Shown: piece after piece, positions 32,206 to 41,442 of the stretch | How the letters are laid out: every line of letters starts with the position of its first letter | Numbering within the stretch: the first letter of the stretch is position 1 | Translations under genes and position numbers: made by a program | The notes under the pieces: generated by a model | Database searches by the model: none | Seen by the model: only the letters and a program-made list of their open reading frames with translations | Told to the model about the DNA's origin: nothing | NCBI GenBank assembly: GCA_017569305.1 | Contig: CP069418.1 | Coordinates: 2,790,001-2,854,000 of the forward strand | Origin: Clostridiales bacterium FE2011 | Lineage (GTDB): Bacteria > Bacillota > Clostridia > Christensenellales > Aristaeellaceae | Length of the DNA stretch: 64,000 nt | Reading direction: 5' to 3'

Positions 32206-32779
32206 TCTTTTGCAAATATTTGAGATATCGGTTCGATGAATAAGGATGCAACAAAATGTGTAATTTCAACCTGGATTACAGAGGAAAAACCCAAAAATCG
32301 ATCATGAAACCGATACCATGTCAGTGATATCAAGGCTTACAGCATAATTACACGGGTTACATTGCAATATTACATGTCATTGGAAAGTAAAATTTGGGCG
32401 TTGTACGAACCAGATAATCAAGCTTTTGCAGAAAAATGATGTAATTTTATGGATAAAAATGGTAAAAAAGCGCCAAAAAATGAGTTACTTTATGCAAGAA
32501 TGCAAATATAAACGAGTAATTATGAAAATGCAACCAAAAACAGATTGTATACAGGGATGTATCATCGGGAATGTCCATATTTATTAGCACTTACAGAAAA
32601 TGGATACAAAAGGGTTGAAAACAATTTTCTTGTGTGGTATGATTTGTGTGGTTAACTATGCCCATTTTGACCATATATTACACTTCCGAAAATGATTCGA
32701 TGTAACTTTTATGTAACGCAAAATCGGAAGCAGACCTGAAAAGATATCAATCACCCAGTAATATGGGAGGGGTAAAGAT
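32206..32779. promoter_or_regulatory. Long AT-rich upstream region of the surface-protein locus with repeated TGTAAY motifs
   Basis: No gene is seen in these 574 bases. TGTAAT/C or its complement occurs at least eight times: the palindrome TGTAAT-10-ATTACA at 32259-32280, ATTACA at 32347, GTTACA at 32356, ATTACA at 32369, TGTAAT at 32440, ATTACA at 32677, and two direct repeats TGTAAC at 32701 and 32712, exactly 11 bases apart. This suggests binding sites for a regulator of the surface operon (inference). Base composition is clearly more AT-rich than the flanking genes. Confidence 0.5.
32615..32643 (+). promoter_or_regulatory. Promoter of the surface-protein operon
   Basis: TTGAAA at 32615-32620 and TATGAT at 32638-32643, spacing 17, giving a leader of about 130 bases with the paired TGTAAC motifs just downstream. 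Confidence 0.5.
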
Positions 32780-35700
32780 ATGATGAAGCAGCTCAAAAAG
32801 GTTTTCTCCATCCTGTGCGCTATTGCCTTGCTGATTTCCAGCACGGCTATGGTGTATGCAGAAGATGAAGGGACCGAAGTGGCGGTCGCTCCGGTTGAAG
32901 CGCCGACGGAGGCTCCTACGGAAGCCCCGACGGAAGCTCCGACTCCCGCGCCGACCGAGGCTCCTACGCCGGCTCCTACCGAGGCGCCTACTCCGGCACC
33001 TACGGAAGCTCCGACTGAAGTGCCTACGCCCGCACCGACCGAGGCGCCCACGGCTGCTCCTACGGAAGCCCCGACTCCGGCTCCTACGGAAGCCCCGACG
33101 GAAGCTCCTACTCCGGCTCCGACCGAAGCGCCCACGGCTGCTCCGACAGAGGCACCTACAGCTGCCCCGACGGAAGCTCCCACTGCCGCTCCTACCGAAG
33201 CTCCGGTTGTGGCACCGATCGAAGAGCCGACCGCTGCTCCCACTGCCGCTCCGACGGAAGCACCTGTTATTGTGGAAGAAGACGACGGTCTGGTTGAGTT
33301 CGATGATGATTGGGGTTACGTTGATCCTGAGGTTATCAGTGAAAACGTACCGGACATCACCGATGAGCTGAAGGGTATCCGGAACATCGAAATGAACCTG
33401 GGACAGACCCTGTCCGACACTATCGGCCTGAACGACGAACTGATCATTGCCCTGAAGGGCTGCGGAAAGAACCCCGTTGAACTGAAACTCTACGCTTCCA
33501 ATAGCGCATCTATCCGTACAGTGCTGGATGGCAAGGCTGTCAACTTTACCCCTGTTGACAGTGACATCCCGAACATGAAGCTGTATGTATATGAAATATC
33601 CAACCCCGCCGGCCGTAAACATGAAATTATTCTTTCTTCTATAGATACTGTTTCCTTCAGACTGGTTGCCAGCGAAAAACAGAACGAAGTCGTCGAAGCT
33701 CCGGCTGCCCAGGAAGCGGCACCTGCTGCAGAGACCGTGACCGATAACGCGGCTCCGGCTCAGAATGAAGCCGCTCCCGCACCTGTCAGCGAAGAACAGA
33801 CTGCAGCAGCTCCGCAACCGATTCCGGTTGAAGCTTCTGTACCGGCCCCGCAGCCGATTCCCGTCGAGGAAGTTGTACCGGCTCCGCAGCCGATTCCTGT
33901 TGAGGAAATCGTTCCTGTTCCGCAGCCGATTCCTGCCGATGAGAGCATTCCCACTGTGAACGAGGCTGAAACAGCCGCTCCGGCTGAAGTGCCTGCTGAA
34001 GTTCCTGCGGAAGCTCCCGTAACCGAGGAAGCCCAGGCTGAAGTTCCTGCAGAGATCCCGGCAGAAGTTCCTGCGGAAGTACCCGTAGAGGTTCCTGCTG
34101 AAACACCTGCCGAAGTTCCTGCTGAGGAACCGGCTGCAGAAGAACCCGCTGCCGAAGAAGCAACTGAAGCACCGGCAGCTCCTGTCGTGACTCCCGCTCC
34201 CACCGTACAGCCTGCTGATAAGAACTATGACGCACTGAAGGTGGGCTACCAGATCAGCGATACGCTGGTTGCCGGCCAGAAGGGCAAGATCCTGATCAAG
34301 TGCGGCAAGAATGAGAATGTAACGCTGAAACTGACTGCCAGCCCGGATGCAGTGAATGTATCTATTGACGGAAGCAATGCCCAGTTCGTTTCCATCGGTA
34401 ACGGCACTTATGTCTGCGAACTGAAGAACATCGCATTCCGCAAGTTCAACATCACGATCTCTGCAAAACAGAACCTGTCCTTCACGCTGAGCTCCTTCGC
34501 GGTCAAGACGGAAGCTCCCGCGACCGAAGTGCCCGTAACTGAGGCACCTGTGACTGAAGCGCCCGTTACGGAAGCTCCTGTGACCGAGGCTCCCGTTACT
34601 GAAGCACCCGTCACCGAAGCACCTATTACTGAAGCCCCGGTCACCGAGGCTCCCGTTACTGAAGCACCCGTCACCGAAGCACCTATTACTGAAGCGCCTG
34701 TGACTGAAGCTCCGGTCACCGAGGCACCTGTTACCGAAGCTCCTGTTGAAGAGACTGAGGAACCCGTTGTAGAAACCGAAGCTCCTGTCGAAGAGACCGA
34801 AGAGCCCGCTGCGGAAACCGAAGCTCCCGTTGAGGAGACCATAGAGCCCGCTGCGGAAACCGTTGCTCCCGTTGAGGAGACTGAGGAACCCGCTGAGGAA
34901 ACCGAAGCTCTTGTCGAAGAGACCGAAGAGCCCGCTGCAGTAACCGAGGCTCCTGAAGAACAGACGGAAGAGCCTGCGGAAGAAGAATATAATAAGGAAG
35001 AAACTGAAAATGAATCTTCCGAGAAAGTAACACCTGAGGAAGAGGAAAAAGAAGAAGAATCCGAAGAAGAGACCGAAGTCCAAAACGAGGAAAACGAAGA
35101 CGAAGAAAACGCTGAAACCGTTACGGATGAAGAGTCTGAAGCTTCTGAAGAAGTGAACGAAGAGGAAGAAAACGAAGAAGAAACCGTCGAAGAAGACGAA
35201 GAATCCGAAAAAGAAGCTGAAGACGAAGAAAACGACGAGGAAGAATCTGAAGAAGAGACTGAAGTAGTCGAAGAAGAAATTGAAGAAGAAGCCGAACCTA
35301 TCACAGATGAACAACTGATCGAACTGGGCTACCGTAAGGTCCGGATCCAGAACCGGAACGGCGCTGACGTGTATGTCGTTACTGCCACTTCTGTTGACGT
35401 AATCGGACATCTCGATTATGAGGCAGAAATCTGGATCATGGATATCGCGGCTGAAGGCTGGGCGCAGATCTATACCGATGAAGATGAAGCACACCACTTC
35501 ATTAAGCTCGCTGAGATCGAGAAACAGGAAATCACCGAAGATGACCTGATCGAGATGGGCTATCGGAAGATCCAGATCCAGAACAAGAACGGCACGAACG
35601 TATATGCTTCCGCTGACGAAGATGCGGTTGTGACCGGAACCATCGAATTCGAGAGCGAGATCTGGATCAAGGATGCTGAAGCCGAAGGATGGGCTCAGAT

Positions 35701-36520
35701 CTTCACTGAAGATGAAGAAGCTGAGAAGTTCATCAAGATTGCGGAGATCGAAGAGCAGGAGATCACCGAGGAAGAACTGATCGAGCTTGGCTACCGTAAG
35801 ATCCAGATCATGAATGCCAACGGTACAGATGTTTATGAAGCGGCGAAGGAAGACGCAGCTGTGATCGAGCATCTTGATCCGGATACTGAAATCTGGGTGA
35901 AGGATATCGAAGCCGAAGGCTGGGCTCAGATCTACACGGCTGAAGATGAAACTGAGAAGTTCATCCTACTGGCCGAGACCGAAAAGCAGCCGTATACCGA
36001 TGAGGAAATGCTGGAAATGGGCTATGTGAAGGTATACGTTGCCATTGATATCGGCGCGAACGTGTACAACGGCCTGGGCGAGAACCTTGAAGCGGCAGAT
36101 CATCTGGATGTCAATACAGAACTCTGGGTCAGGATTATCGAGAACGCGGAACGCGCTGAGATCATTGATCCTGTGGAGCTCGAAGGCGTCGGGTATATCA
36201 ACCTGGTTGACATCATTGCCACGATGAAGCCGGAAGGCATGGAAAACCTGCCTACCAGACAGATCGTCATTCACGACGTCTTTAAAGAATTCGGCATGAA
36301 TGTGATCTTTATCGGAACCGAAGTGCCGTACGAACTGGAACTGATCAACTTCATGGAGGATGATCACTATGAAGTCCAGTGGCTCTACAGCACAGATGGT
36401 GAAGAATTCATTGAAATCCCGGATGCCAATGATCTGACCTTCACCTATGTGGCTGATACCGAAAACCAGAACTATATCTGGAAAGCAATTGTGAAACTTG
36501 TAACCTTGACAGAAGAATAA
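32780..36520 (+). CDS. Secreted low-complexity protein with TEAP repeats, acidic tract and SH3-like repeats
   Basis: A 1246-residue exported protein; I recognise its parts but not a named family. Residues 1-27 are a signal peptide (cleavage near VYA). Then: TEAP/TPAP repeats (about 37-160); a beta-sandwich module (192-297); an AP/EVPAE-rich linker with QPIPVEE repeats (300-477); a second module of the same type (478-573); TEAPV repeats (577-653); a very acidic Glu-rich tract (to about 837); four SH3-like repeats of about 75 residues, each opening with LGYRKIQIQN-like sequence and containing EGWAQIY (843-1150); and an Ig-like C-terminus. No sortase signal or membrane anchor is visible. ATG at 32780 follows GGGAGGGG. 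The giant repeat gene begins 65 bases downstream, so both probably form one surface assembly. Confidence 0.8.
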   Translation: MMKQLKKVFSILCAIALLISSTAMVYAEDEGTEVAVAPVEAPTEAPTEAPTEAPTPAPTEAPTPAPTEAPTPAPTEAPTEVPTPAPTEAPTAAPTEAPTPAPTEAPTEAPTPAPTEAPTAAPTEAPTAAPTEAPTAAPTEAPVVAPIEEPTAAPTAAPTEAPVIVEEDDGLVEFDDDWGYVDPEVISENVPDITDELKGIRNIEMNLGQTLSDTIGLNDELIIALKGCGKNPVELKLYASNSASIRTVLDGKAVNFTPVDSDIPNMKLYVYEISNPAGRKHEIILSSIDTVSFRLVASEKQNEVVEAPAAQEAAPAAETVTDNAAPAQNEAAPAPVSEEQTAAAPQPIPVEASVPAPQPIPVEEVVPAPQPIPVEEIVPVPQPIPADESIPTVNEAETAAPAEVPAEVPAEAPVTEEAQAEVPAEIPAEVPAEVPVEVPAETPAEVPAEEPAAEEPAAEEATEAPAAPVVTPAPTVQPADKNYDALKVGYQISDTLVAGQKGKILIKCGKNENVTLKLTASPDAVNVSIDGSNAQFVSIGNGTYVCELKNIAFRKFNITISAKQNLSFTLSSFAVKTEAPATEVPVTEAPVTEAPVTEAPVTEAPVTEAPVTEAPITEAPVTEAPVTEAPVTEAPITEAPVTEAPVTEAPVTEAPVEETEEPVVETEAPVEETEEPAAETEAPVEETIEPAAETVAPVEETEEPAEETEALVEETEEPAAVTEAPEEQTEEPAEEEYNKEETENESSEKVTPEEEEKEEESEEETEVQNEENEDEENAETVTDEESEASEEVNEEEENEEETVEEDEESEKEAEDEENDEEESEEETEVVEEEIEEEAEPITDEQLIELGYRKVRIQNRNGADVYVVTATSVDVIGHLDYEAEIWIMDIAAEGWAQIYTDEDEAHHFIKLAEIEKQEITEDDLIEMGYRKIQIQNKNGTNVYASADEDAVVTGTIEFESEIWIKDAEAEGWAQIFTEDEEAEKFIKIAEIEEQEITEEELIELGYRKIQIMNANGTDVYEAAKEDAAVIEHLDPDTEIWVKDIEAEGWAQIYTAEDETEKFILLAETEKQPYTDEEMLEMGYVKVYVAIDIGANVYNGLGENLEAADHLDVNTELWVRIIENAERAEIIDPVELEGVGYINLVDIIATMKPEGMENLPTRQIVIHDVFKEFGMNVIFIGTEVPYELELINFMEDDHYEVQWLYSTDGEEFIEIPDANDLTFTYVADTENQNYIWKAIVKLVTLTEE

Positions 36521-36585
36521 TTGAACTGATCAAACACACATAACAGGCAACCTGTGATTATACCTACCACGAGAGGAGTTTCGTT

Positions 36586-39500
36586 ATGAAACGGAATATT
36601 AAAAGGATAATCTCAATTCTGGCATCGGTATTGATGGTATTTAATTCAGTACCAATCAGTGCGTTCGCTGATGCGGAAATGACGTATCAGAACGGGTTGC
36701 CTGTATCCATTGCGGAAGGTGCACTTACGCCACAGCAGATTTTGGGGTCTGCGGTTGAGTATGGTGTGGTCGCGAACAAGTATAAGCAGCAAGGCCACAC
36801 CGAGACCAACTTTGCTGTCAAGCATTTCGAGCTCAACAACTCCCAGAGTATCGAAATCATGGGCAGCGGCAGCAACCCGATTCCCTTCTATATCGGGAAG
36901 CTGGATAACAACACCTATTTCTGGAACGGTGAAGCGACCAACGTTACGTTTGACGTGTACATCAACAAGAACCAGTCCAGCAAGGGACCAACCGACTCCA
37001 ATGCCAACGTACGGTATTCCAGACCGCAGCCTCCGACAAATGTTTATCCGAAGGAACAGGGCGAGATCAACACATATGTGGATACACTGCTGAACCATCC
37101 GGTGCGTATGTCGGAACTCATGGCGCAGAAAACCACCTATACACCTACATTCCCGAATAATTCAAAAACGATCGACCTGACCGGCCCCGCGTTCAGCCAG
37201 GCGAAAAACGCTACCATCTACGTTGACTGCTCCAACATGAAGAACATCATGTCGCAGGACGGCTGGGAGATCATTAAATATGAAGGTCAGACCATAGTCT
37301 TCAACATGCCTGATTCCGGGAACTATGACATCAAGAAGTTCAAGGTTACGGTCAAAGACGCAAACGGGGGAACTGTTGTCAGCGGCCTGGAGAGCCGGAC
37401 AATTGAAAAGGACGGAAACAAGGATCATAACGGTAAAGTAGAAAAGTACATCCTGAATCATATCGTATTCAATGCTTATAATGCCAGCAGCCTGTCCATC
37501 GATACTGCCGCGGGTATTTTCCTTGCGCCTAAAGCCACTGTGAATCAGAACAACGGTGCCGGTGCCGGCTGGGTTGTGACAAAGAAAGACTTCAATTCCA
37601 CCGCTGAATGGCACTACTATTTCAAGGCCAGACATTATCACGCAGACGCCGGAAAGAATGTAAATGTCTCCAAGACATTTACTTACCAGGACGGCAGTGA
37701 ACTGCCCGCCAACCTGAAGAACAAGGAATTCACCTTCAGGATGGATGAGGTAGACGAAAACACCTTCCAGATCAAGAACGGCAGCAGTGCCTATCACGCA
37801 ACCGTGATCGGCAAAGCCGGTGAAAACATTGAATTCCCCAAGTTTAATGTTTACAACACAGATTTCAGGTGCAAACCCAACGGCGAGATCGAAGGCGACC
37901 AGAGGATCAACAAGTATTATGTCATCCAGGAAGCCGCAAGCGACGATGATTCGATCGTCACCGACGCTAAGAAGATCTATGTGAAGCTTGAAGCACATGG
38001 ATATAATAAGGATCAGATCGACCTGAAGATCTCTTACTCTGAAGATCATCAGAACTGGATTGATCAAGCAACCGATGGTAACGTCGGCACCTTCAATAAC
38101 TACAAGAAACAGTATACCGACGTCGAAGTCGAGAAGAAGTGGCAGAAGGCTGCATACAACGGTGAACAGATCACCTATGTTGATTCTACCGGCGAGCATA
38201 CCGCTGACAGCGTTGAAGTGAAGCTGATTGCGGTCAAGTCCCTGCTGAAGCAGGGTCAGGGCCCGGTTGTGACGACGCAGCCCCAGGAAACATCCCAGGT
38301 CACGAGTCAACCGACTTCCCAGACGACTTCGACCACGAAGCCTACCGCTACACCTACACCCACACCCACGCCGAAGCCTACGCCCGTTCCTGTATATACT
38401 CTTCGTTTTGAAAGCTCTGACGATAGTTTGTCAGTCGAGTATAAATATAAGGGCGGTACAACTGTACAATTCTGGTTTGATAACGGTAATCAATGGTGGC
38501 ATCCGTATGAAGGAATAAGATTAACCGGTGATGTCAATGGAACCATTGGAAATAATGGTAACAAGTTTACTATCACCATGAATTCCAATAAAACCATTAA
38601 ATTGACACAGACCGGCAATAGCAACTGGGGCAATGTTGTTACTAATTCATTGCATTTATCACCTGCTGCAAACGGAAGCGCTTACACAACAGATGGTATA
38701 GAGGCGAAACAACTCAGAGCGTTTGATATTCGTTATCATATTGCTGCCAATGGCGTAAGTGACGTTAACTTCAAGTCTGCTTCAACCATCAGTTCTGTGC
38801 AGAATGGACTGAAGTCTGTTTCTGAGATTACTGGAGGAAAGGAATACACCGTTGTTGATACCCAGACGCTGAGTAAGGCCAACAACTGGAAGTATAAGTG
38901 GCAGAATCTGCCGAAACATTTCTATGACACAGACGGATCGATCTATACTCTTACCTATTATATAGTAGAAACTACCGCAACCGGCGCCGCCAGCAATTCC
39001 TACAGCGGAAACGGCACCGGCAAGGTAACGATTACCAATACGGAAGAAGAAACCTCCGTTACTGTTGCCAAGGAATGGGCTGACGCGGACAACCAGGATG
39101 GTATCCGTCCTGACAGCCTGACAGTCGACCTGATGAACGGTTCGACCAAGGTCGGTACCGTTACGCTGAACGCGTCGAATAACTGGTCTGCGACAATTGA
39201 TCATCTTGCGAAGTATGAGAATGGACAGCTGATCACCTATACCTGGAGTGAACAGAACCTGCCCGCTGGTTATTCGCTGACAAACACTGATGAGAATGGA
39301 ACAATAACCACCCTGAACAACAGCCATACACCGGAGAAGACCCAGGTTACGGTTACGAAGTCCTGGAATGACGCCAACAACCAGGATGGCTATCGTCCGT
39401 CCAGCGTTACGGTCAACCTGCTGGCTGACGGTACAAAGATTGGTTCCGTTGAGCTGAATGCAGGCAACAGCTGGACACATACCTGGACCGATCTGGACAA

Positions 39501-41442
39501 GTATGCCAACGGTACGGCTATTGACTATACGGTTACGGAAGACGCAGTAGCCAACTACACGACGGAGATTACAAAGGCTGCTGACGGAACCTTCACGTAC
39601 ACCGTCACAAATACCCATACAACCGAAAAGACGAAGGTCAAAGTGACCAAGGTTTGGGAAGACAGCGACAACAGGGACGGTTATCGTCCTGCCAGCGTGA
39701 CTGTCAACCTGCTGGCTGACGGTACAAAGACAACGTCCATCGAACTGAATGAGGAAAATCACTGGACATTTGAGTGGAACAGCCTGCCGAAGAAGGCCGG
39801 TGGTAAGGACATTGATTACACGGTCACCGAAGATGCAGTTACGAACTACACGACCGAAATCACCAAAGCAGCGGATGGAAGCTTCACATACAATGTGAAG
39901 AATACCCTGGAGACGACCACTGTCAGCGGCCATAAGACATGGAACCTGAGAGGCGCTGATGCCAGCTATATCCCTGCAAGCATTACAGTCTATATCAAGA
40001 ACGGTACACAGATTGTTGATACACTGAATGTAATCGCCGGGGAAAATAACAATTGGGAATACACGTCCAGAGAACTCCCGATGTATGAGGCTGACGGCAC
40101 AACACTGATCAATTACACCGTCGATGAACAGATTCCGGACGGATTCGAAAAACGTGTTGACGGCAATGACATCACAAACAATCTGAAGACAACTAAAATC
40201 AGGGGCGAGAAGGCCTGGGAGCTGAAGGGCAACAGCACAGAACTGCTACCTGAAAAGATCACAGTCTATATCAAGGACGGCGATAAAACTGTTGAAACCC
40301 TTGAGGTAAGGCCTGGCTCTGAAGGAAGATGGAGCTTCGCTTCCAAGGATCTGCCGAAGTATCGCGCTGACGGTAAGACACTGATCAACTATACCGTCGA
40401 TGAAGAACCTGTGCCCGGATTTGAGAAGGCTCTTAACGGGACGCAGATTACCAACACGCTGGAGACTGTGAAGATCACCGGCGAAAAGACCTGGGATATG
40501 CAGGGCTATGACGCAAGCCTCATGCCTGATCACATCACGGTGTACATCAAGAATGGTAACGACATTGTTGAGACGCTGACTGTCACGGCCGGCGAGGATA
40601 ACAAGTGGAAGTTCTCTTCCAGCGACCTGCCGAAGTACGAGAAGGGCACCAAGGACGAGATCACCTACACGGTGGATGAAAAGGTACCCGAAGGCTTCAG
40701 CAAGGTAGTAACCGGCAACAACATTACAAACACCTACATTCCTAAGACAACGACCGTAAGCGGCGAAAAGGTCTGGAACCTGAAGGGTAACAGCAACGAG
40801 CTGCTGCCCGAAGAGATTACGGTCTACATCAAGGATGGCGACAAGACCGTTGAAACCCTGAAGGTCAAGGCCGGCGAAGACGGTAAGTGGACATTCACTT
40901 CCGGCACTCTGCCGAAGTACCGGGCAGACGGTAAGACCGAGATCGTCTACACAGCTGACGAAGAAGCGATCCCGGGCTTCGAGAAGGTCACCGAGGGCAC
41001 CCGCATCACCAACACGCTGGAGACCGTGAAGATCACCGGCGAAAAGACCTGGGATATGCAGGGCTACGACGCAAGCCTCATGCCCGAGAGCATCACGGTC
41101 TACATCAAGAAGGGCAACGACACTGTTGAGACGCTGACTGTCACGGCCGGCGAGGATAACAAGTGGAAGTTCTCTTCCAGCGACCTGCCGAAGTACGAGA
41201 AGGGCACCAAGGACGAGATCACCTACACGGTGGATGAAAAGGTACCCGAAGGCTTCAGCAAGGTAGTAACCGGCAACAACATTACAAACACCTACATTCC
41301 TAAGACAACGACCGTAAGCGGCGAAAAGGTCTGGAACCTGAAGGGTAACAGCACTGAACTGCTGCCCGAAGAGATTACGGTCTACATCAAGGATGGCAGC
41401 AAGACCGTTGAAACTGACGGTGAAGGCCGGCACAGATGGTAA
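36586..41442 (+). CDS. Giant Cna-B repeat surface protein, reading-frame segment 1 (N-terminus)
   Basis: Start of a gene that continues to the window end. A signal peptide (MKRNIKRIISILASVLMVFN..., ending near AFA, residue 28) has a strong AGAGGAG site. Residues 30-505 form a non-repeated N-terminal region, possibly an adhesive domain. A Cna-B-like domain begins at about 510 (VEVEKKWQKA) but is interrupted by a T/P-rich linker and an AT-rich insert (about 38280-38760) before resuming. Cna-B domains then follow in tandem, opening with patterns such as VTKSWNDANNQDGYRP and VSGEKVWNLKG. At 41413 two bases are missing relative to sister repeat copies (GAAACTGACG against GAAACCCTGACG), so the frame shifts and meets a stop at 41440. 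The sequence continues in frame 41414-55420. Confidence 0.85.
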   Translation: MKRNIKRIISILASVLMVFNSVPISAFADAEMTYQNGLPVSIAEGALTPQQILGSAVEYGVVANKYKQQGHTETNFAVKHFELNNSQSIEIMGSGSNPIPFYIGKLDNNTYFWNGEATNVTFDVYINKNQSSKGPTDSNANVRYSRPQPPTNVYPKEQGEINTYVDTLLNHPVRMSELMAQKTTYTPTFPNNSKTIDLTGPAFSQAKNATIYVDCSNMKNIMSQDGWEIIKYEGQTIVFNMPDSGNYDIKKFKVTVKDANGGTVVSGLESRTIEKDGNKDHNGKVEKYILNHIVFNAYNASSLSIDTAAGIFLAPKATVNQNNGAGAGWVVTKKDFNSTAEWHYYFKARHYHADAGKNVNVSKTFTYQDGSELPANLKNKEFTFRMDEVDENTFQIKNGSSAYHATVIGKAGENIEFPKFNVYNTDFRCKPNGEIEGDQRINKYYVIQEAASDDDSIVTDAKKIYVKLEAHGYNKDQIDLKISYSEDHQNWIDQATDGNVGTFNNYKKQYTDVEVEKKWQKAAYNGEQITYVDSTGEHTADSVEVKLIAVKSLLKQGQGPVVTTQPQETSQVTSQPTSQTTSTTKPTATPTPTPTPKPTPVPVYTLRFESSDDSLSVEYKYKGGTTVQFWFDNGNQWWHPYEGIRLTGDVNGTIGNNGNKFTITMNSNKTIKLTQTGNSNWGNVVTNSLHLSPAANGSAYTTDGIEAKQLRAFDIRYHIAANGVSDVNFKSASTISSVQNGLKSVSEITGGKEYTVVDTQTLSKANNWKYKWQNLPKHFYDTDGSIYTLTYYIVETTATGAASNSYSGNGTGKVTITNTEEETSVTVAKEWADADNQDGIRPDSLTVDLMNGSTKVGTVTLNASNNWSATIDHLAKYENGQLITYTWSEQNLPAGYSLTNTDENGTITTLNNSHTPEKTQVTVTKSWNDANNQDGYRPSSVTVNLLADGTKIGSVELNAGNSWTHTWTDLDKYANGTAIDYTVTEDAVANYTTEITKAADGTFTYTVTNTHTTEKTKVKVTKVWEDSDNRDGYRPASVTVNLLADGTKTTSIELNEENHWTFEWNSLPKKAGGKDIDYTVTEDAVTNYTTEITKAADGSFTYNVKNTLETTTVSGHKTWNLRGADASYIPASITVYIKNGTQIVDTLNVIAGENNNWEYTSRELPMYEADGTTLINYTVDEQIPDGFEKRVDGNDITNNLKTTKIRGEKAWELKGNSTELLPEKITVYIKDGDKTVETLEVRPGSEGRWSFASKDLPKYRADGKTLINYTVDEEPVPGFEKALNGTQITNTLETVKITGEKTWDMQGYDASLMPDHITVYIKNGNDIVETLTVTAGEDNKWKFSSSDLPKYEKGTKDEITYTVDEKVPEGFSKVVTGNNITNTYIPKTTTVSGEKVWNLKGNSNELLPEEITVYIKDGDKTVETLKVKAGEDGKWTFTSGTLPKYRADGKTEIVYTADEEAIPGFEKVTEGTRITNTLETVKITGEKTWDMQGYDASLMPESITVYIKKGNDTVETLTVTAGEDNKWKFSSSDLPKYEKGTKDEITYTVDEKVPEGFSKVVTGNNITNTYIPKTTTVSGEKVWNLKGNSTELLPEEITVYIKDGSKTVETDGEGRHRW

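Noticed and set aside
32890-33260. TEAP-encoding repeats considered as a possible CRISPR-like or minisatellite array.
   Set aside because: They are in-frame codons for a Pro/Thr-rich stalk with varied synonymous codons, inside a gene with a signal peptide.
32747-35872. Minus-strand open frame of about 1,000 codons opposite the TEAP-repeat protein.
   Set aside because: Low-complexity translation complementary to Glu/Pro/Thr codons; the plus strand has signal peptide, ribosome site and ordered domains.
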